From Paraglaciecola sp. MB-3u-78 (lineage in GTDB: Bacteria > Pseudomonadota > Gammaproteobacteria > Enterobacterales > Alteromonadaceae), in contig NZ_PJCF01000004.1 in NCBI RefSeq assembly GCF_002835935.1, positions 62,001 to 126,000 of the forward strand: a DNA stretch of 64,000 nucleotides, given 5' to 3'. A program made the translations under genes and the position numbers. Below are positions 31,876 to 40,158 of this stretch, one piece after another. The notes under the pieces were generated by a model. It did not search any database. It saw only the letters and a list, made by a program, of their open reading frames with translations, and was not told where the DNA came from. Every line of letters begins with the position of its first letter. Positions within the stretch are counted from its first letter, which is position 1.

Positions 31876-32302
31876 TTTATTATTTACTGCTCCAGATGGC
31901 TCAATCCCTGAGGTTAACAGCCCTGCTTACTTACTACTGAAGTCACTCTATGAAAATGGAAAGTCTCCTAGAGATTATTTATGTAATGAATTAGGTGGTG
32001 GCTTTCGGGCTTACCTTCAGCAACTCATGGGTGGATATTATCAGCATTGGTTAATCCATTCAGAACAAGGCGAATATAACGGTAAAAAACAAGCCTTATA
32101 TTGGCTTGATGAACGTCACTTTTCTGGTGATTGGGAGCAAGACAAAGACGCAAGAGCCATCGCCCGAAAGCAGTACAAAGACCGCTCATACTACGGTAGT
32201 AAAAGTGCGGTTATGCGCCTTCAAATAGCAGAGCAAGAAAAAGCCGAAGCTGATAAAGAATATCAACAGCGCATAGAAAGTAAAAAGCCCACTGAGTGTT
32301 AG
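31868..32302 (+). CDS. Unknown element protein
   Basis: This 144-residue protein (PEVNSPAYLLLKSLYENGKSPRDYL, then GYYQHWLIHSEQGEYNGKKQALYWLDE) overlaps the AlpA gene and was probably made from the same message. The Lys/Glu-rich C-terminus looks helical. No function is recognised. Similar small genes follow alpA in P4-like islands of marine gammaproteobacteria (recollection, not checked). Confidence 0.72.
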   Translation: MDNLLFTAPDGSIPEVNSPAYLLLKSLYENGKSPRDYLCNELGGGFRAYLQQLMGGYYQHWLIHSEQGEYNGKKQALYWLDERHFSGDWEQDKDARAIARKQYKDRSYYGSKSAVMRLQIAEQEKAEADKEYQQRIESKKPTEC

Positions 32303-32592
32303 CAAAGTAGGCTTTCGTTTGAACTGGCTAGTGGATGAAGTTTAGCGGCTAAACCACTAGCCAATAACCAGAGTATAACTGAGAAATTAAGTTAGTGGAT
32401 ACATACCTGTCATAAGCTGTGGATATGGAGTTGTTTTTTATTGGTCACTATTTGTAGGTTTTTTACCCTGAAAATTATTACCATTTAAACCACATCTTTT
32501 TATATAGCCAGATACAACAAGTATGTATTCGCTAACTTTTGGCTAGGTAATTATTAATATCCTTTCCTTAATCTCTTAGTTATTAAATTAAT
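32303..32592. other. Gene-free region with nested palindrome and DnaA-like box (possible replication or control site)
   Basis: The arms TGGCTAGTGG (32325-32334) and CCACTAGCCA (32354-32363) enclose a second palindrome, TTTAGCGGCTAAA (32341-32353). TGTGGATAT at 32418-32426 matches the DnaA box TGTGGATAA at 8 of 9 positions, and AGTGGATAC lies at about 32394-32402. The region directly precedes the disrupted Gp2-family gene, a position in which P4-like elements keep replication signals. Confidence 0.4.
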
Positions 32593-32810
32593 ATGCCTTA
32601 TGTAACTAAAGACAAAGCAGTAACAGTAAACGGCCAAACATGGTGGGTAAATTCGGCAGGTAGTGGCTTGATAACACATGCTATTAAATCGATGATTAAC
32701 CAAGTTGATGCCATGTTAAGCCATCATAGCAAAATACATATAATACGGTTTGACCTGAGAGTTATTGAGTACACCGAAAATAATGAAATAATGACGGTTT
32801 TTAACCGATC

Positions 32811-34548
32811 TTCCGCACCCACTTTAAGAATAAATTCTCCGGTATACATCACCAAGGCAATTAATGATGATGTGTTGTCGTTCTTTTAAGTTCATCACCA
32901 GCGGAATGTGTTCAGCTTGATACAGAACTGTAATATTTTCGAAGCATTGGAAAACCCATCGAGCAGTGGGTGTTTGGCTTGGCTTTTTTTTCTGGTCGGG
33001 GAAGTAACACGCCTTGTCTTTGAGTGTTTTGCGGATTTGATGCTCTAGACTGGCGTACACCATTAAACAACTGGTCATGACCATCAGTAAGGCTTCAATA
33101 CGTTCTGGCTTCTTGAGGTAAATGGCACTGGTTAGGAAGTCGGGACTTTTTAAGAAACGAAAGCCTTTTTCAACATTTTGCTGGGCTTTGTAGCTGCTGA
33201 GTAAACTGGCCATATCCAAATCATCACTGACATCATTGGTGGCAATAATGAACAGTCCGAGTTGCTGTAAAGCGGTTTGGCGTGATATCAGAGGTGTGCA
33301 TAATTCGCCCGTGATTTGATATTCAATGCGCGTGGGTAATTCGCCTCGTTTAGGTCGTCCTGCGTTTGCATATACCGCCACTTCAATTGCTCGGGCATTG
33401 ACATCACACACGGTTTGTTTACTTCGCCATTTTACAATGGCGCTTTGTGCATCTTGGACGCAGGCAAAGCGTTGTTGGCTTAACTGTTTGAAGCTTTTTC
33501 GCGCTTGCTCGCCGGCTTTTAACATGCGCTTGTTTAAGTTGTGTTGCTCACGCTTGTAAGCCTGCTCACTGCGAATGAGTAACCATGTTTGTTTAACACC
33601 GCCATATTCGCTGTCATAACTGACGCCTTCATAGCCTTGGGAAATAGGGGTAAACAGTAAAGTGGGGGCTTGTGCAACCAGTGCCTTCGCTTCTCTCAGT
33701 GTTTGCGGCACCCGCGTGATAAATAATTGACCTTGGGCGTCTAATTCCTCAATCGTTTCTTTGACATAAAGCGCCGCATCGGCCACTAAATAGCGGCTGG
33801 CTTGAGCCGCTTTTAAACTACCAATATGCGCCTTCACAATCTGTTTAAAGCCTTCCATATCATTGTTGTTGCCACTGGCGGGCTTCATGTACACCGGAAT
33901 ACCCGACTGGTTTTCGCAAATGAGATTTAATATCACCTGATTGAGCTCAGGGCGATGGTCACGTGAATAGCCTTGGGCAATGCGAATGTGTCCAAACTCA
34001 CCCACTGGTGTGGCTTGGCCATCATAATGGAAACTAGTGGAGTCGAGATGCACCGCTTGGCAATCTAACCCTAGATGATTGACCACCCGCTCGCCTATGC
34101 CTTGGTAAAGAGAGGATACGCCCTTGTCGTAAAGTGCATCCAAACATCGCCCAAGCGCATCGTCATTAATATCATCGGCAGATATTCCTTCCCCGAGCAA
34201 ACGGTCAAGCGGTTTGCTTTCAAAATATTCACTGTACATATGCAAAGTGCGACCGGTAAAACCTAAACCATTGAGTAGCATCGCCACGAATAATTGTCCA
34301 AAGCTGACTTTACGCTCATTAGAGCCACCTAATGCATCATCAATGTATTGTGCAAGTTGAATATCTTTACAAAATCCAGCGACAAGGCCAAGGTGATCGA
34401 GGGATTTGGAGGAGGGGTAAGTCATTATTTATAGCTCTCAAAAGAGAGTAATAGATCAAAACTGGGGATCGGCGTCAAGGTGTTTTTAACAAACCCACAT
34501 CAAGTGGTCAATTAATAACCAAATTCAATTCTAAATTTAGGTGCGGAA
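32811..34548 (-). mobile_element. Insertion sequence, IS1634-like
   Basis: The ends are imperfect inverted repeats: TTCCGCACC at 32811 and its complement GGTGCGGAA ending at 34548, extended inward by AAGAAT/ATTCTAAATT-type similarity. A single transposase gene fills the element. I see no exact short target duplication. Instead, 16-17 bases flanking each end are similar but not identical (see findings). Confidence 0.85.
32824..34425 (-). CDS. IS1634 family transposase (DUF4277 N-terminus)
   Basis: The 533-residue protein has the N-terminal DUF4277 pattern (LDHLGLVAGFCKDIQLAQYIDDALG) and then a DDE transposase domain with HLDSTSFHYDG, YLVADAALYV and FRFLKSPDFLTSAIYLKKPERIEALLMVMT containing the late glutamate/YREK-like segment. 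The length is full, so it may be active. Confidence 0.9.
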   Translation of the reverse strand: MTYPSSKSLDHLGLVAGFCKDIQLAQYIDDALGGSNERKVSFGQLFVAMLLNGLGFTGRTLHMYSEYFESKPLDRLLGEGISADDINDDALGRCLDALYDKGVSSLYQGIGERVVNHLGLDCQAVHLDSTSFHYDGQATPVGEFGHIRIAQGYSRDHRPELNQVILNLICENQSGIPVYMKPASGNNNDMEGFKQIVKAHIGSLKAAQASRYLVADAALYVKETIEELDAQGQLFITRVPQTLREAKALVAQAPTLLFTPISQGYEGVSYDSEYGGVKQTWLLIRSEQAYKREQHNLNKRMLKAGEQARKSFKQLSQQRFACVQDAQSAIVKWRSKQTVCDVNARAIEVAVYANAGRPKRGELPTRIEYQITGELCTPLISRQTALQQLGLFIIATNDVSDDLDMASLLSSYKAQQNVEKGFRFLKSPDFLTSAIYLKKPERIEALLMVMTSCLMVYASLEHQIRKTLKDKACYFPDQKKKPSQTPTARWVFQCFENITVLYQAEHIPLVMNLKERQHIIINCLGDVYRRIYS

Positions 34549-34949
34549 TGACAGTTTTAATCGTAGATTACATAAATGGCTTAAACGTAAATACAATTTA
34601 AACCGTGTTGGTTTTATGTGGTGTAGAGAGTTAGAGACTGCCAAGAAACAACACTATCATTATGCGCTAGTGATTGACGGTCACAAAGTGAATTACCCTT
34701 ATGAGGTAACAAACAAAGTAAAAGAGGTATGGCGGCAATTAGACGGCTCTGAATTCTTCCCTGACAACTGCTATTACAATGTTAAAAGAAATGACTATGA
34801 GACGATACAAGATGCTATCTGGCGTATATCTTACTTAGCTAAAGCTAGGGGCAAAGGATACAAGCCTGATCAAACAAAAAACTATGGTACAAGTCGCATA
34901 AAACCAAGAGCCACCGCACCCAGACAAATTAATAATGAGATGAATAACC

Positions 34950-35456
34950 ATGAATAATACAGATATCAAAAACGACAACCAAAGTTATTTACCCGCAATC
35001 ACTATTAAGCCTGGGATGACTAAGGCACAGATTATTCAATTAATGTTTATATCGTCAAGAGACCCAGTTAAACGGTTTAAGGTATTAGCTCAACTTGATA
35101 AATTTGATGTCGATTATTCTCACTTAGGTGAAGACATTCATAGCATAGACAGGAATGCTCTATATTTATTTACGAAGAAAGAAAAATCCGAATTTAAATA
35201 TTTAACTGAGTTGTTATCTAAAAACCATAATCTAGCATTCAAGGCCGCTGGTGGAGAGTTGAGTTTAGGCGAAGCATTGAAACAGGCTGGCATTAAAGAC
35301 CGTCGAAGAGTACTTAAGGTTAAACTAAACAATAATCCAATTATTACAGGTCAAAGTATTGTCGATGAGATTGGGATTGAGCGAGCCTTGCTAATAGCTC
35401 AAGCAATTATCGCTATCAATAACCCACAATTAAAGCCTGTTTTTCGCACAAGATAA
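34950..35456 (+). CDS. Unknown element protein
   Basis: The 168-residue soluble protein starts 8 bp before the Gp2 remnant ends. The segment ELSLGEALKQAGIKDRRRVLKVKL looks like a helix-turn-helix, so DNA binding is possible. No family is recognised. Confidence 0.7.
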   Translation: MNNTDIKNDNQSYLPAITIKPGMTKAQIIQLMFISSRDPVKRFKVLAQLDKFDVDYSHLGEDIHSIDRNALYLFTKKEKSEFKYLTELLSKNHNLAFKAAGGELSLGEALKQAGIKDRRRVLKVKLNNNPIITGQSIVDEIGIERALLIAQAIIAINNPQLKPVFRTR

Positions 35457-35505
35457 AAATGGTATACTGTAAACTTATCATTACAATATTGAGTGGGTTT
35501 TAAGC

Positions 35506-35748
35506 GTGGCAACAAATACTGAAGCACCTAAAAGTAAGTATATGAGTGGAAATATAAGGCATCTAATTAACCAAGCTATTCAACATGAATTATCTAACCT
35601 TCCAACTACTCTTTCAGAAATAAAAGATCCTGTTCAAAGATTAAACTTCTTAACTAAATTTATGCCTTTTGTTTGTGCGCCTATTAAGCAAGTAAGCGTA
35701 TGTACAGCGCGAAACGAAACTGGCGAAAACGATATTTTTTCGTTGTAG
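35506..35748 (+). CDS. Unknown small element protein
   Basis: The 80-residue protein starts with GTG 50 bp after the previous gene. Its N-terminus is polar (TNTEAPKSKYMSGNIRHLINQA), and KDPVQRLNFLTKFMPFVCAP follows. The pattern recalls small proteins encoded with terminase-like or packaging genes of islands, but I cannot assign it. Confidence 0.62.
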   Translation: MATNTEAPKSKYMSGNIRHLINQAIQHELSNLPTTLSEIKDPVQRLNFLTKFMPFVCAPIKQVSVCTARNETGENDIFSL

Positions 35749-35767
35749 TTTTTCGGAGTAAAAAATA

Positions 35768-36382
35768 ATGCCTAAAGGCCACCACTATGGCAGAACACAA
35801 AGCAGGGCGTACACTGGTGAATATCATCGCATCCATGCCAATATATTTAAATCACTACTCACAAAGCCAATAGGTAGCTATTCGCTCAACTCTGACTACC
35901 TTAGCGATGAACATCGAAAACTGGCCTTAACAGAAAATGAAAATAGCTTTCGATTTATAACATTTACAATAAACGAAAAGCCTCACCAAATAGCCCTCAA
36001 GCTCGATCACAGCAGCGCAAGTAATAAACTATACATAACTTGCCCATACTGCCAAAAACAACGGCAGCATCTATACGCGATTAAATACGCGTATGCTTGT
36101 AGGCAATGTATAGGCTTAAATTACGCTAGCCAAAGCGAACGACCAAAAGAAAGACTAATGAGGCGCATTAGAAAGCTTAGAAAAGAATTGTGGGGGCATA
36201 ACTGGCCTGATGTTAACAATATGTTTGAGCAAGTAACTTACTGGCCTAAACCTAAATGGATACGCTGGAAAACTTTTGAGCAAAAAAGAAATAAGATAAA
36301 TGAGTTAGAAAAGCAATATTGGCCTATGGCAATTGCTCAAATGAAAACAACTTTTGGTGATCAATTTATGGAATATCTTTAG
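35768..36382 (+). CDS. Zinc-ribbon protein of unknown function
   Basis: The 204-residue basic protein has a four-cysteine zinc ribbon (CPYCQKQRQHLYAIKYAYAC-RQC; CxxC twice, about 18 residues apart) preceded by a Lys/Arg-poor N-terminal half and followed by an Arg-rich helix (KERLMRRIRKLRKELWG). It is probably nucleic-acid binding. It is common in form in island-encoded proteins, but I recognise no named family. Confidence 0.72.
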   Translation: MPKGHHYGRTQSRAYTGEYHRIHANIFKSLLTKPIGSYSLNSDYLSDEHRKLALTENENSFRFITFTINEKPHQIALKLDHSSASNKLYITCPYCQKQRQHLYAIKYAYACRQCIGLNYASQSERPKERLMRRIRKLRKELWGHNWPDVNNMFEQVTYWPKPKWIRWKTFEQKRNKINELEKQYWPMAIAQMKTTFGDQFMEYL

Positions 36383-36536
36383 TAGGTTACTACATTAAAC
36401 GACTTGTAAAAGCCAAACATAAGCAGGAACTAACAGGACAGCCACGCTCATTAACTGAATTAAGAAACGCTGAACTTAGATGCTTGGATACGGTGAAAAT
36501 ACCGGAACCTCTTTGGCCTTTAAGCGTTTGTTGTGC

Positions 36537-37193
36537 TTACCATGTTGTAGAGTCCATCATAGTGACAAATTTCCGAAAACCATATAAAGCAGTTATCTTA
36601 TTAGATGTATCTATATGTTCTTGTGTAACATCTTTTGACCACGATGAATTTTGGTTGGCTGCTTTGTATTCTGTTAAGGTTTCTGGTGAGCATTTACCTT
36701 CAACATAAGTATTATTTAATAAATTTAGTTTTACTAAAAATTCTTTTGATAATGCTATTTCACGAATAACTGGCTCAGGAATAACGAAGGTTTTATGCGA
36801 GAACGGTGTTGTAACCCCATAATCATAGATGTGTTCATCGTGTTCAGTGATTATATCTGTTGATTCAAACGAATGTATTTTGCCATCAATCTTTATATGT
36901 AAAGCTTTGCCGTTACCAATATTTGTTATTGTTTTAGTGCCGGCATCTAACAGAATAGTACCTCTATTATGTTTAGGTGTATCTTGATATAACTCAAAAG
37001 CAACTATATTTGAACAAAACATTTTTGATACACGTATGAATTTTGTTTTGTCAAACTGAGAGACTCCTGACGTGGGGACGTTATACATTTGTCCAAAGCT
37101 TTTTTGAATATCAGCTTGCGACACACATCCGCTTAGTATTAAAGCACATAAGATTGTGCCAGCCTGAGCAAGCCGTTTTAGCTTGATTATCAT
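36537..37193 (-). CDS. Putative lipoprotein of the element
   Basis: The 218-residue protein has a positively charged N-terminus, a hydrophobic segment and the lipobox LILSGC, so it is probably lipid-anchored. The rest is globular with no recognised domain (FGQMYNVPTSGVSQFDKTKF, DAGTKTITNIGNGKALHIKIDG). It is the only gene of the element on the minus strand apart from the transposase, which suggests a cargo gene. A surface role in host interaction or superinfection exclusion is speculation. Confidence 0.75.
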   Translation of the reverse strand: MIIKLKRLAQAGTILCALILSGCVSQADIQKSFGQMYNVPTSGVSQFDKTKFIRVSKMFCSNIVAFELYQDTPKHNRGTILLDAGTKTITNIGNGKALHIKIDGKIHSFESTDIITEHDEHIYDYGVTTPFSHKTFVIPEPVIREIALSKEFLVKLNLLNNTYVEGKCSPETLTEYKAANQNSSWSKDVTQEHIDTSNKITALYGFRKFVTMMDSTTW

Positions 37194-37491
37194 ATTGGTG
37201 TCCTTTTAATAAAAACAATTCCATTGAGATTAATACAGCAGAGATTATTAAAATATTCGTGGCTAAGGCAAAAATAATACTCAAATTAATTGTGGTGGTC
37301 AATAAGTAGTGATGGCTGGGCAGAGAAAAAGGGAGACTGTCCAGGGTTAACAAATATGAACATGTTGATAACGGTTTCATCCTGCTTTTTTGTTGGTAAA
37401 TGTAGGTATTGAAAATCCAAAAAAACTTATCATTAAACTTCATTGGTCCTACTGTAGATATGTTGCCGTGTGTACTTGCTGGAAATAGACG

Positions 37492-37579
37492 TTTCTAAGC
37501 AGCCTGTGCGGCAGTGAGCACAGTGAAGATTTTATAGGGGTCACACGTAAACAGATAAGCTGCCTTTGTGGCACTTTGG
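37492..37579 (-). CRISPR. Orphan two-repeat type I-F-like CRISPR unit (28-32-28)
   Basis: Read on the minus strand, the bases 37519-37492 are GCTCACTGCCGCACAGGCTG followed by CTTAGAAA, 26 of 28 identical to the common I-F repeat (GTTCACTGCCGCACAGGCAG plus CTTAGAAA). A second, degenerate repeat at 37579-37552 keeps TGCC, a 5-base loop and GGCAGCTTA. The gap is exactly 32 bp (37520-37551), the I-F spacer length. No cas gene is in the window. It is 100-200 bp from attR in the integrated element. It could be an RNA-based anti-CRISPR (Racr), a self-contained guide or a decayed array. Confidence 0.72.
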
Positions 37580-37605
37580 AGACAGTGATTATTAAGATGA
37601 TTTTG

Positions 37606-37632
37606 TTTTTTAGTAACACTGGTGGTAACACT
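37606..37632 (+). repeat. Paired motif, right copy (probable integrase arm site)
   Basis: T6-AGTAACA, 5 bases, GGTAACA; it matches the left copy at 29324-29350 in order, spacing and direction. It lies 54 bp inside attR. Confidence 0.55.
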
Positions 37633-37685
37633 ATGGGTTTGTTTTTTAAGTAATTTACATTGTAATCAATATCTTATGTCGTTAA

Positions 37686-37702
37686 TTCGAGTCTCTCCAT
37701 CC
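37686..37702 (+). repeat. attR: 17-bp core
   Basis: An exact direct copy of the tRNA-Leu segment TTCGAGTCTCTCCATCC. No tRNA structure surrounds it, so it marks the right boundary of the element. Confidence 0.9.
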
Positions 37703-37772
37703 CATTGGATCCGCCGGACTGGCCTATCCCGGATCTATAGCACCGATCATCTGGCAAATTTATTTTTTAAAT

Positions 37773-37838
37773 AGAAACTAATAGGACAGAAACTAATAGG
37801 AAACTAATAGTCATCAGAAACTAATAGGACAGTCATCG
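37773..37838 (+). repeat. Short repeats, four copies of AAACTAATAG
   Basis: Copies begin at 37775, 37790, 37801 and 37818. Three are preceded by AG and two are followed by GACAG/GACAGTCATC. Spacing is irregular, so this is not a CRISPR array. Confidence 0.7.
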
Positions 37839-37971
37839 TAGTCTGTTGATTATTTCTCAGTGATCTCGGCGTGCTCTGTGGTTCAACATCTTTAGCTATT
37901 TACTACTTTTATCTAGCCACTAAATTTCGCGTGACGGTCACTACTGATTAAGTGCAGTTAAATCGCGGGCA

Positions 37972-37999
37972 AAAAAAAGCCTGATAAATCATCAGGCTT
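37972..37999 (-). terminator. Minus-strand intrinsic terminator with no gene attached
   Basis: The 9-bp stem AAGCCTGAT/ATCAGGCTT with a 5-base loop is followed on the minus strand by T8. No gene on that strand ends here, which suggests an upstream gene was lost or an unrecognised transcript. Confidence 0.65.
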
Positions 38000-38299
38000 A
38001 AAAAGAGAACACACACATAAACTACATAGTCAGAGGGGGAATAGCTGTATTAGTTCAATCTATCGGTAATTTATTTTACTGAATGTAGTCCTGTCCAAAT
38101 TAAGATAAATTGCCCTGACATTTCAGCTCTTGATTCTTCCTCCGTGCTCTCGATTTTCTCTGTGGTTCAACTTCTTTTGCTTTTAGTTTTTAGCTATCCA
38201 CTGTATTTATCTGCTTTTTAACATTTAATTTCGATAAACCTTGTCCCATCAATAAATATAGCAATAATCGGGCGTGGTTTTATTTGTTGAGTTTATATA

Positions 38300-39379
38300 G
38301 TGCAATTATTAGCAGTAGAGTGTTTAGGTAAAACACTTAAGTTAGACGGTTCAATGGCTGGGTGGCAACAGCTGTTTTGGGGGGAGCAATGCGTTTCTCA
38401 AATGAGTGCCAGTGCCGACAATGAACACTTTTCACATCAATTTTCTCTACAAGGTGAGCAAGGCGAGCTGCAAGTGAAGCTCAATGGTGCTTTGCAATGG
38501 CAGCCTTTTGAACTGCAATTCAAGCTTTTAGTTAATGATGAGTTATTGCATGAAAATACCCTTACTGAAAAAGATATAGAGCAAAGGCAAGTCATCCAAG
38601 GCAAAAAACAACCGATGAAATTTAGTTTTATTGGTATGGGGGGGCTGGGTTTAAAACTGTTTAAAAGTGCCAAGGTTATTAAAGTGTTATTTGCTGCAGG
38701 CAGTTTGGCCGCTTATAGCTGGTTGTTTTCTATTGAGTTTGCCATTGCCCTGATATGTTGCCTGGTATTTCATGAATACGGTCATATCAAGGCGATGAAG
38801 TACTTTGGTCTGAAAACCAAAGGTATTTACCTTATTCCTTTTGTGGGAGGTTTAGCCCTCAGCGACGACAAAATTAATACACGCTGGCAAGATGTTGTCA
38901 TTTCAATTATGGGGCCATTTTTTGGTTTGACATTGTCTATTTTTTGTTTAGTCGGATATTGGCTTACCGATATAGAAGTACTCGCAGGTTTAGCGGTATT
39001 TAATGCGCTGCTCAATTTATTTAATATGTTACCTGTATTGCCTTTAGATGGTGGCCACGTACTTAAAAGTATTGCTTTTTCAATTAACTCTCGTGTAGGC
39101 ATAGTCGCCTGTGCATTGGGAGCCATGTTAGGTGTTTATGTCAGTTATCACTTTGGTTTGGCTTTGTTAGGTTTTTTACTTGCCATAGGTAGTGTGGAAA
39201 TATTTTTTGAATATAAACGCCGACATCTAAGTGAGCTATTGCCCCTTAACCAATATGCACAAATCGTTTCTATTTTGTGGTATGTCATCACTTTGGGTGG
39301 CTTAAGTGCCATTATTTGGATTGTGGGTCAAACAGATAACGGTGCTTTGTCATTACCCCTTCAAATATTGAGTAGTTAA
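38300..39379 (+). CDS. M50 family (site-2 protease-like) membrane metallopeptidase
   Basis: The protein (359 residues, GTG start) has a soluble N-terminal part of about 120 residues, then several membrane segments. The zinc motif H158-E-Y-G-H162 lies in a membrane segment, and the second ligand is in NMLPVLPLD250GG, with the M50 spacing. It would cleave substrates inside or near the membrane. The soluble N-terminal part may sense or recruit a substrate. No anti-sigma factor or obvious substrate gene lies next to it. Confidence 0.85.
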   Translation: MQLLAVECLGKTLKLDGSMAGWQQLFWGEQCVSQMSASADNEHFSHQFSLQGEQGELQVKLNGALQWQPFELQFKLLVNDELLHENTLTEKDIEQRQVIQGKKQPMKFSFIGMGGLGLKLFKSAKVIKVLFAAGSLAAYSWLFSIEFAIALICCLVFHEYGHIKAMKYFGLKTKGIYLIPFVGGLALSDDKINTRWQDVVISIMGPFFGLTLSIFCLVGYWLTDIEVLAGLAVFNALLNLFNMLPVLPLDGGHVLKSIAFSINSRVGIVACALGAMLGVYVSYHFGLALLGFLLAIGSVEIFFEYKRRHLSELLPLNQYAQIVSILWYVITLGGLSAIIWIVGQTDNGALSLPLQILSS

Positions 39380-39624
39380 TGTGACCCCATCTCTAAACTA
39401 TTAGGAGATAGTTAATCTATGGTGAATGTTTTTGCAGCGGATTGTGGACCTGCGGTGAGGGGAAGGTCGTTGAAAGCCATTTCTGTGGCGCCAGACAAAT
39501 TTATTCGAAGTGGTACCATTTGTATAAGGCTAATATCTACTTTTGACCGATGACAATAACTATAGATTGGCAGCTTGCTGTCATAATCTTCCTCAATATC
39601 ATATCAACTTTAAGCATTGTCACG

Positions 39625-40158
39625 CTAGTTCAAATTAGGCCATGAAAATGAGAACGTTCCCGCGGTAACTGCTGCATAAATCAAGGCATCAATCAAATAC
39701 CGAATACAATTTGACCAAGGTTGACCCATCCAAATGCTATAAGAAATTTGTGCCCAACCGTAAGTCAGAAACGAGGCAATGAAGACCTGCCTAAACACCA
39801 TCATAACATCTGTATTTGCGGTAATCGAAATGCTCGCCAAGTACCCTATTAAGAACGACCCAAAGATAAAAAAGAGTATCTGCTGTGATAAAAGCTTGCC
39901 CATAGGAGGCATGCCATTGGGCATAATAGTGATCATCGCAACGGGGCCGTCATTAAATTTTTTTCTCATCGGCTCAGCGCCCATTGCTTTCATATTACTA
40001 CAATAGGGCAGGGTATAAAGCGCGGGTGCCGGTGATTTTTCTGCCAGTGCAGTGGATACGACTTCTTCATTAGAAAGCCCTTTATAATCTGCATTGTGAT
40101 ACTTAATAAGCATGTGGATCAAGGCACTGGCGATCCAAGATAACAATCCAGCCACCAA
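39625..40158 (-). CDS. Putative multi-span membrane protein, DUF1761-like
   Basis: The protein has about 177 residues and four predicted membrane segments (AGLLSWIASALIHMLI, ILFFIFGSFLIGYLASIS, FIASFLTYGWAQI, LIDALIYAAVTAGTF). The open frame upstream of the TTG at 40158 reads LRLWLAI but has no ATG before a stop, so the true N-terminus is uncertain. No function can be assigned; it stands alone between the M50 protease and the peroxidase. Confidence 0.7.
   Translation of the reverse strand: MVAGLLSWIASALIHMLIKYHNADYKGLSNEEVVSTALAEKSPAPALYTLPYCSNMKAMGAEPMRKKFNDGPVAMITIMPNGMPPMGKLLSQQILFFIFGSFLIGYLASISITANTDVMMVFRQVFIASFLTYGWAQISYSIWMGQPWSNCIRYLIDALIYAAVTAGTFSFSWPNLN

Larger units (their letters stand above)
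32593..34957 (+). pseudogene. Inovirus Gp2 / YagK-YfjJ family protein, split by an IS
   Basis: The N-terminal piece (32593-32810, MPYVTKDKAV to EYTENNEIMTVFNR) and the C-terminal piece (34549-34957, NDSFNRRLHKWLKRKYNLNRVGFMW, HYHYALVIDGHKVNYPYEV, then YDAIWRISYLAKARGKGY-like) together make the family's replication-associated domain. An IS of 1.74 kb separates them. The flanks repeat the segment FNR with different codons, so simply removing the IS would not restore the gene. The original function is unclear; it is a typical protein of P4-like islands. Confidence 0.8.
29194..37702 (+). mobile_element. tRNA-Leu-integrated element, about 8.5 kb, P4-integrase type
   Basis: The element is bounded by the 17-bp direct repeat and is entered through the integrase. 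Contents in order: integrase, unknown 299-residue gene, AlpA-like regulator, unknown 144-residue gene, Gp2-family gene split by an IS, three unknown genes including a zinc-ribbon protein, a lipoprotein gene on the opposite strand, and a type I-F-like repeat-spacer-repeat unit near attR. There are no capsid, tail, conjugation or terminase genes that I recognise, so it is a satellite-like or genomic-island element rather than a complete phage. Confidence 0.88.
37703..38299. other. Intergenic region with short repeats and a terminator
   Basis: About 600 bp without a convincing gene. It has four AAACTAATAG repeats (37775-37827), a strong hairpin at 37977-37999 and two related AT-rich passages containing CTCTGTGGTTCAAC (about 37875 and 38161). 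It is probably the scar of older insertions or rearrangement. Confidence 0.6.

Noticed and set aside
32811-34548. Exact target-site duplication around the IS
   Set aside because: No identical short repeat found; flanking similarity is imperfect and better explained by recombination.
36371-36708. Open frame after the zinc-ribbon gene (TVKIPEPLWPLSVC and upstream YIKRLVKAKHKQELTGQ)
   Set aside because: No start codon for the upstream part, overlaps the lipoprotein gene on the other strand; at most a degraded remnant.
37111-37631. Minus-strand ORFs beside the lipoprotein gene
   Set aside because: They cross the CRISPR-like repeats and arm motif, show no protein-like composition and lack ribosome sites.
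37773-37838. Tandem AAACTAATAG repeats as a CRISPR array
   Set aside because: Repeats too short and irregularly spaced.
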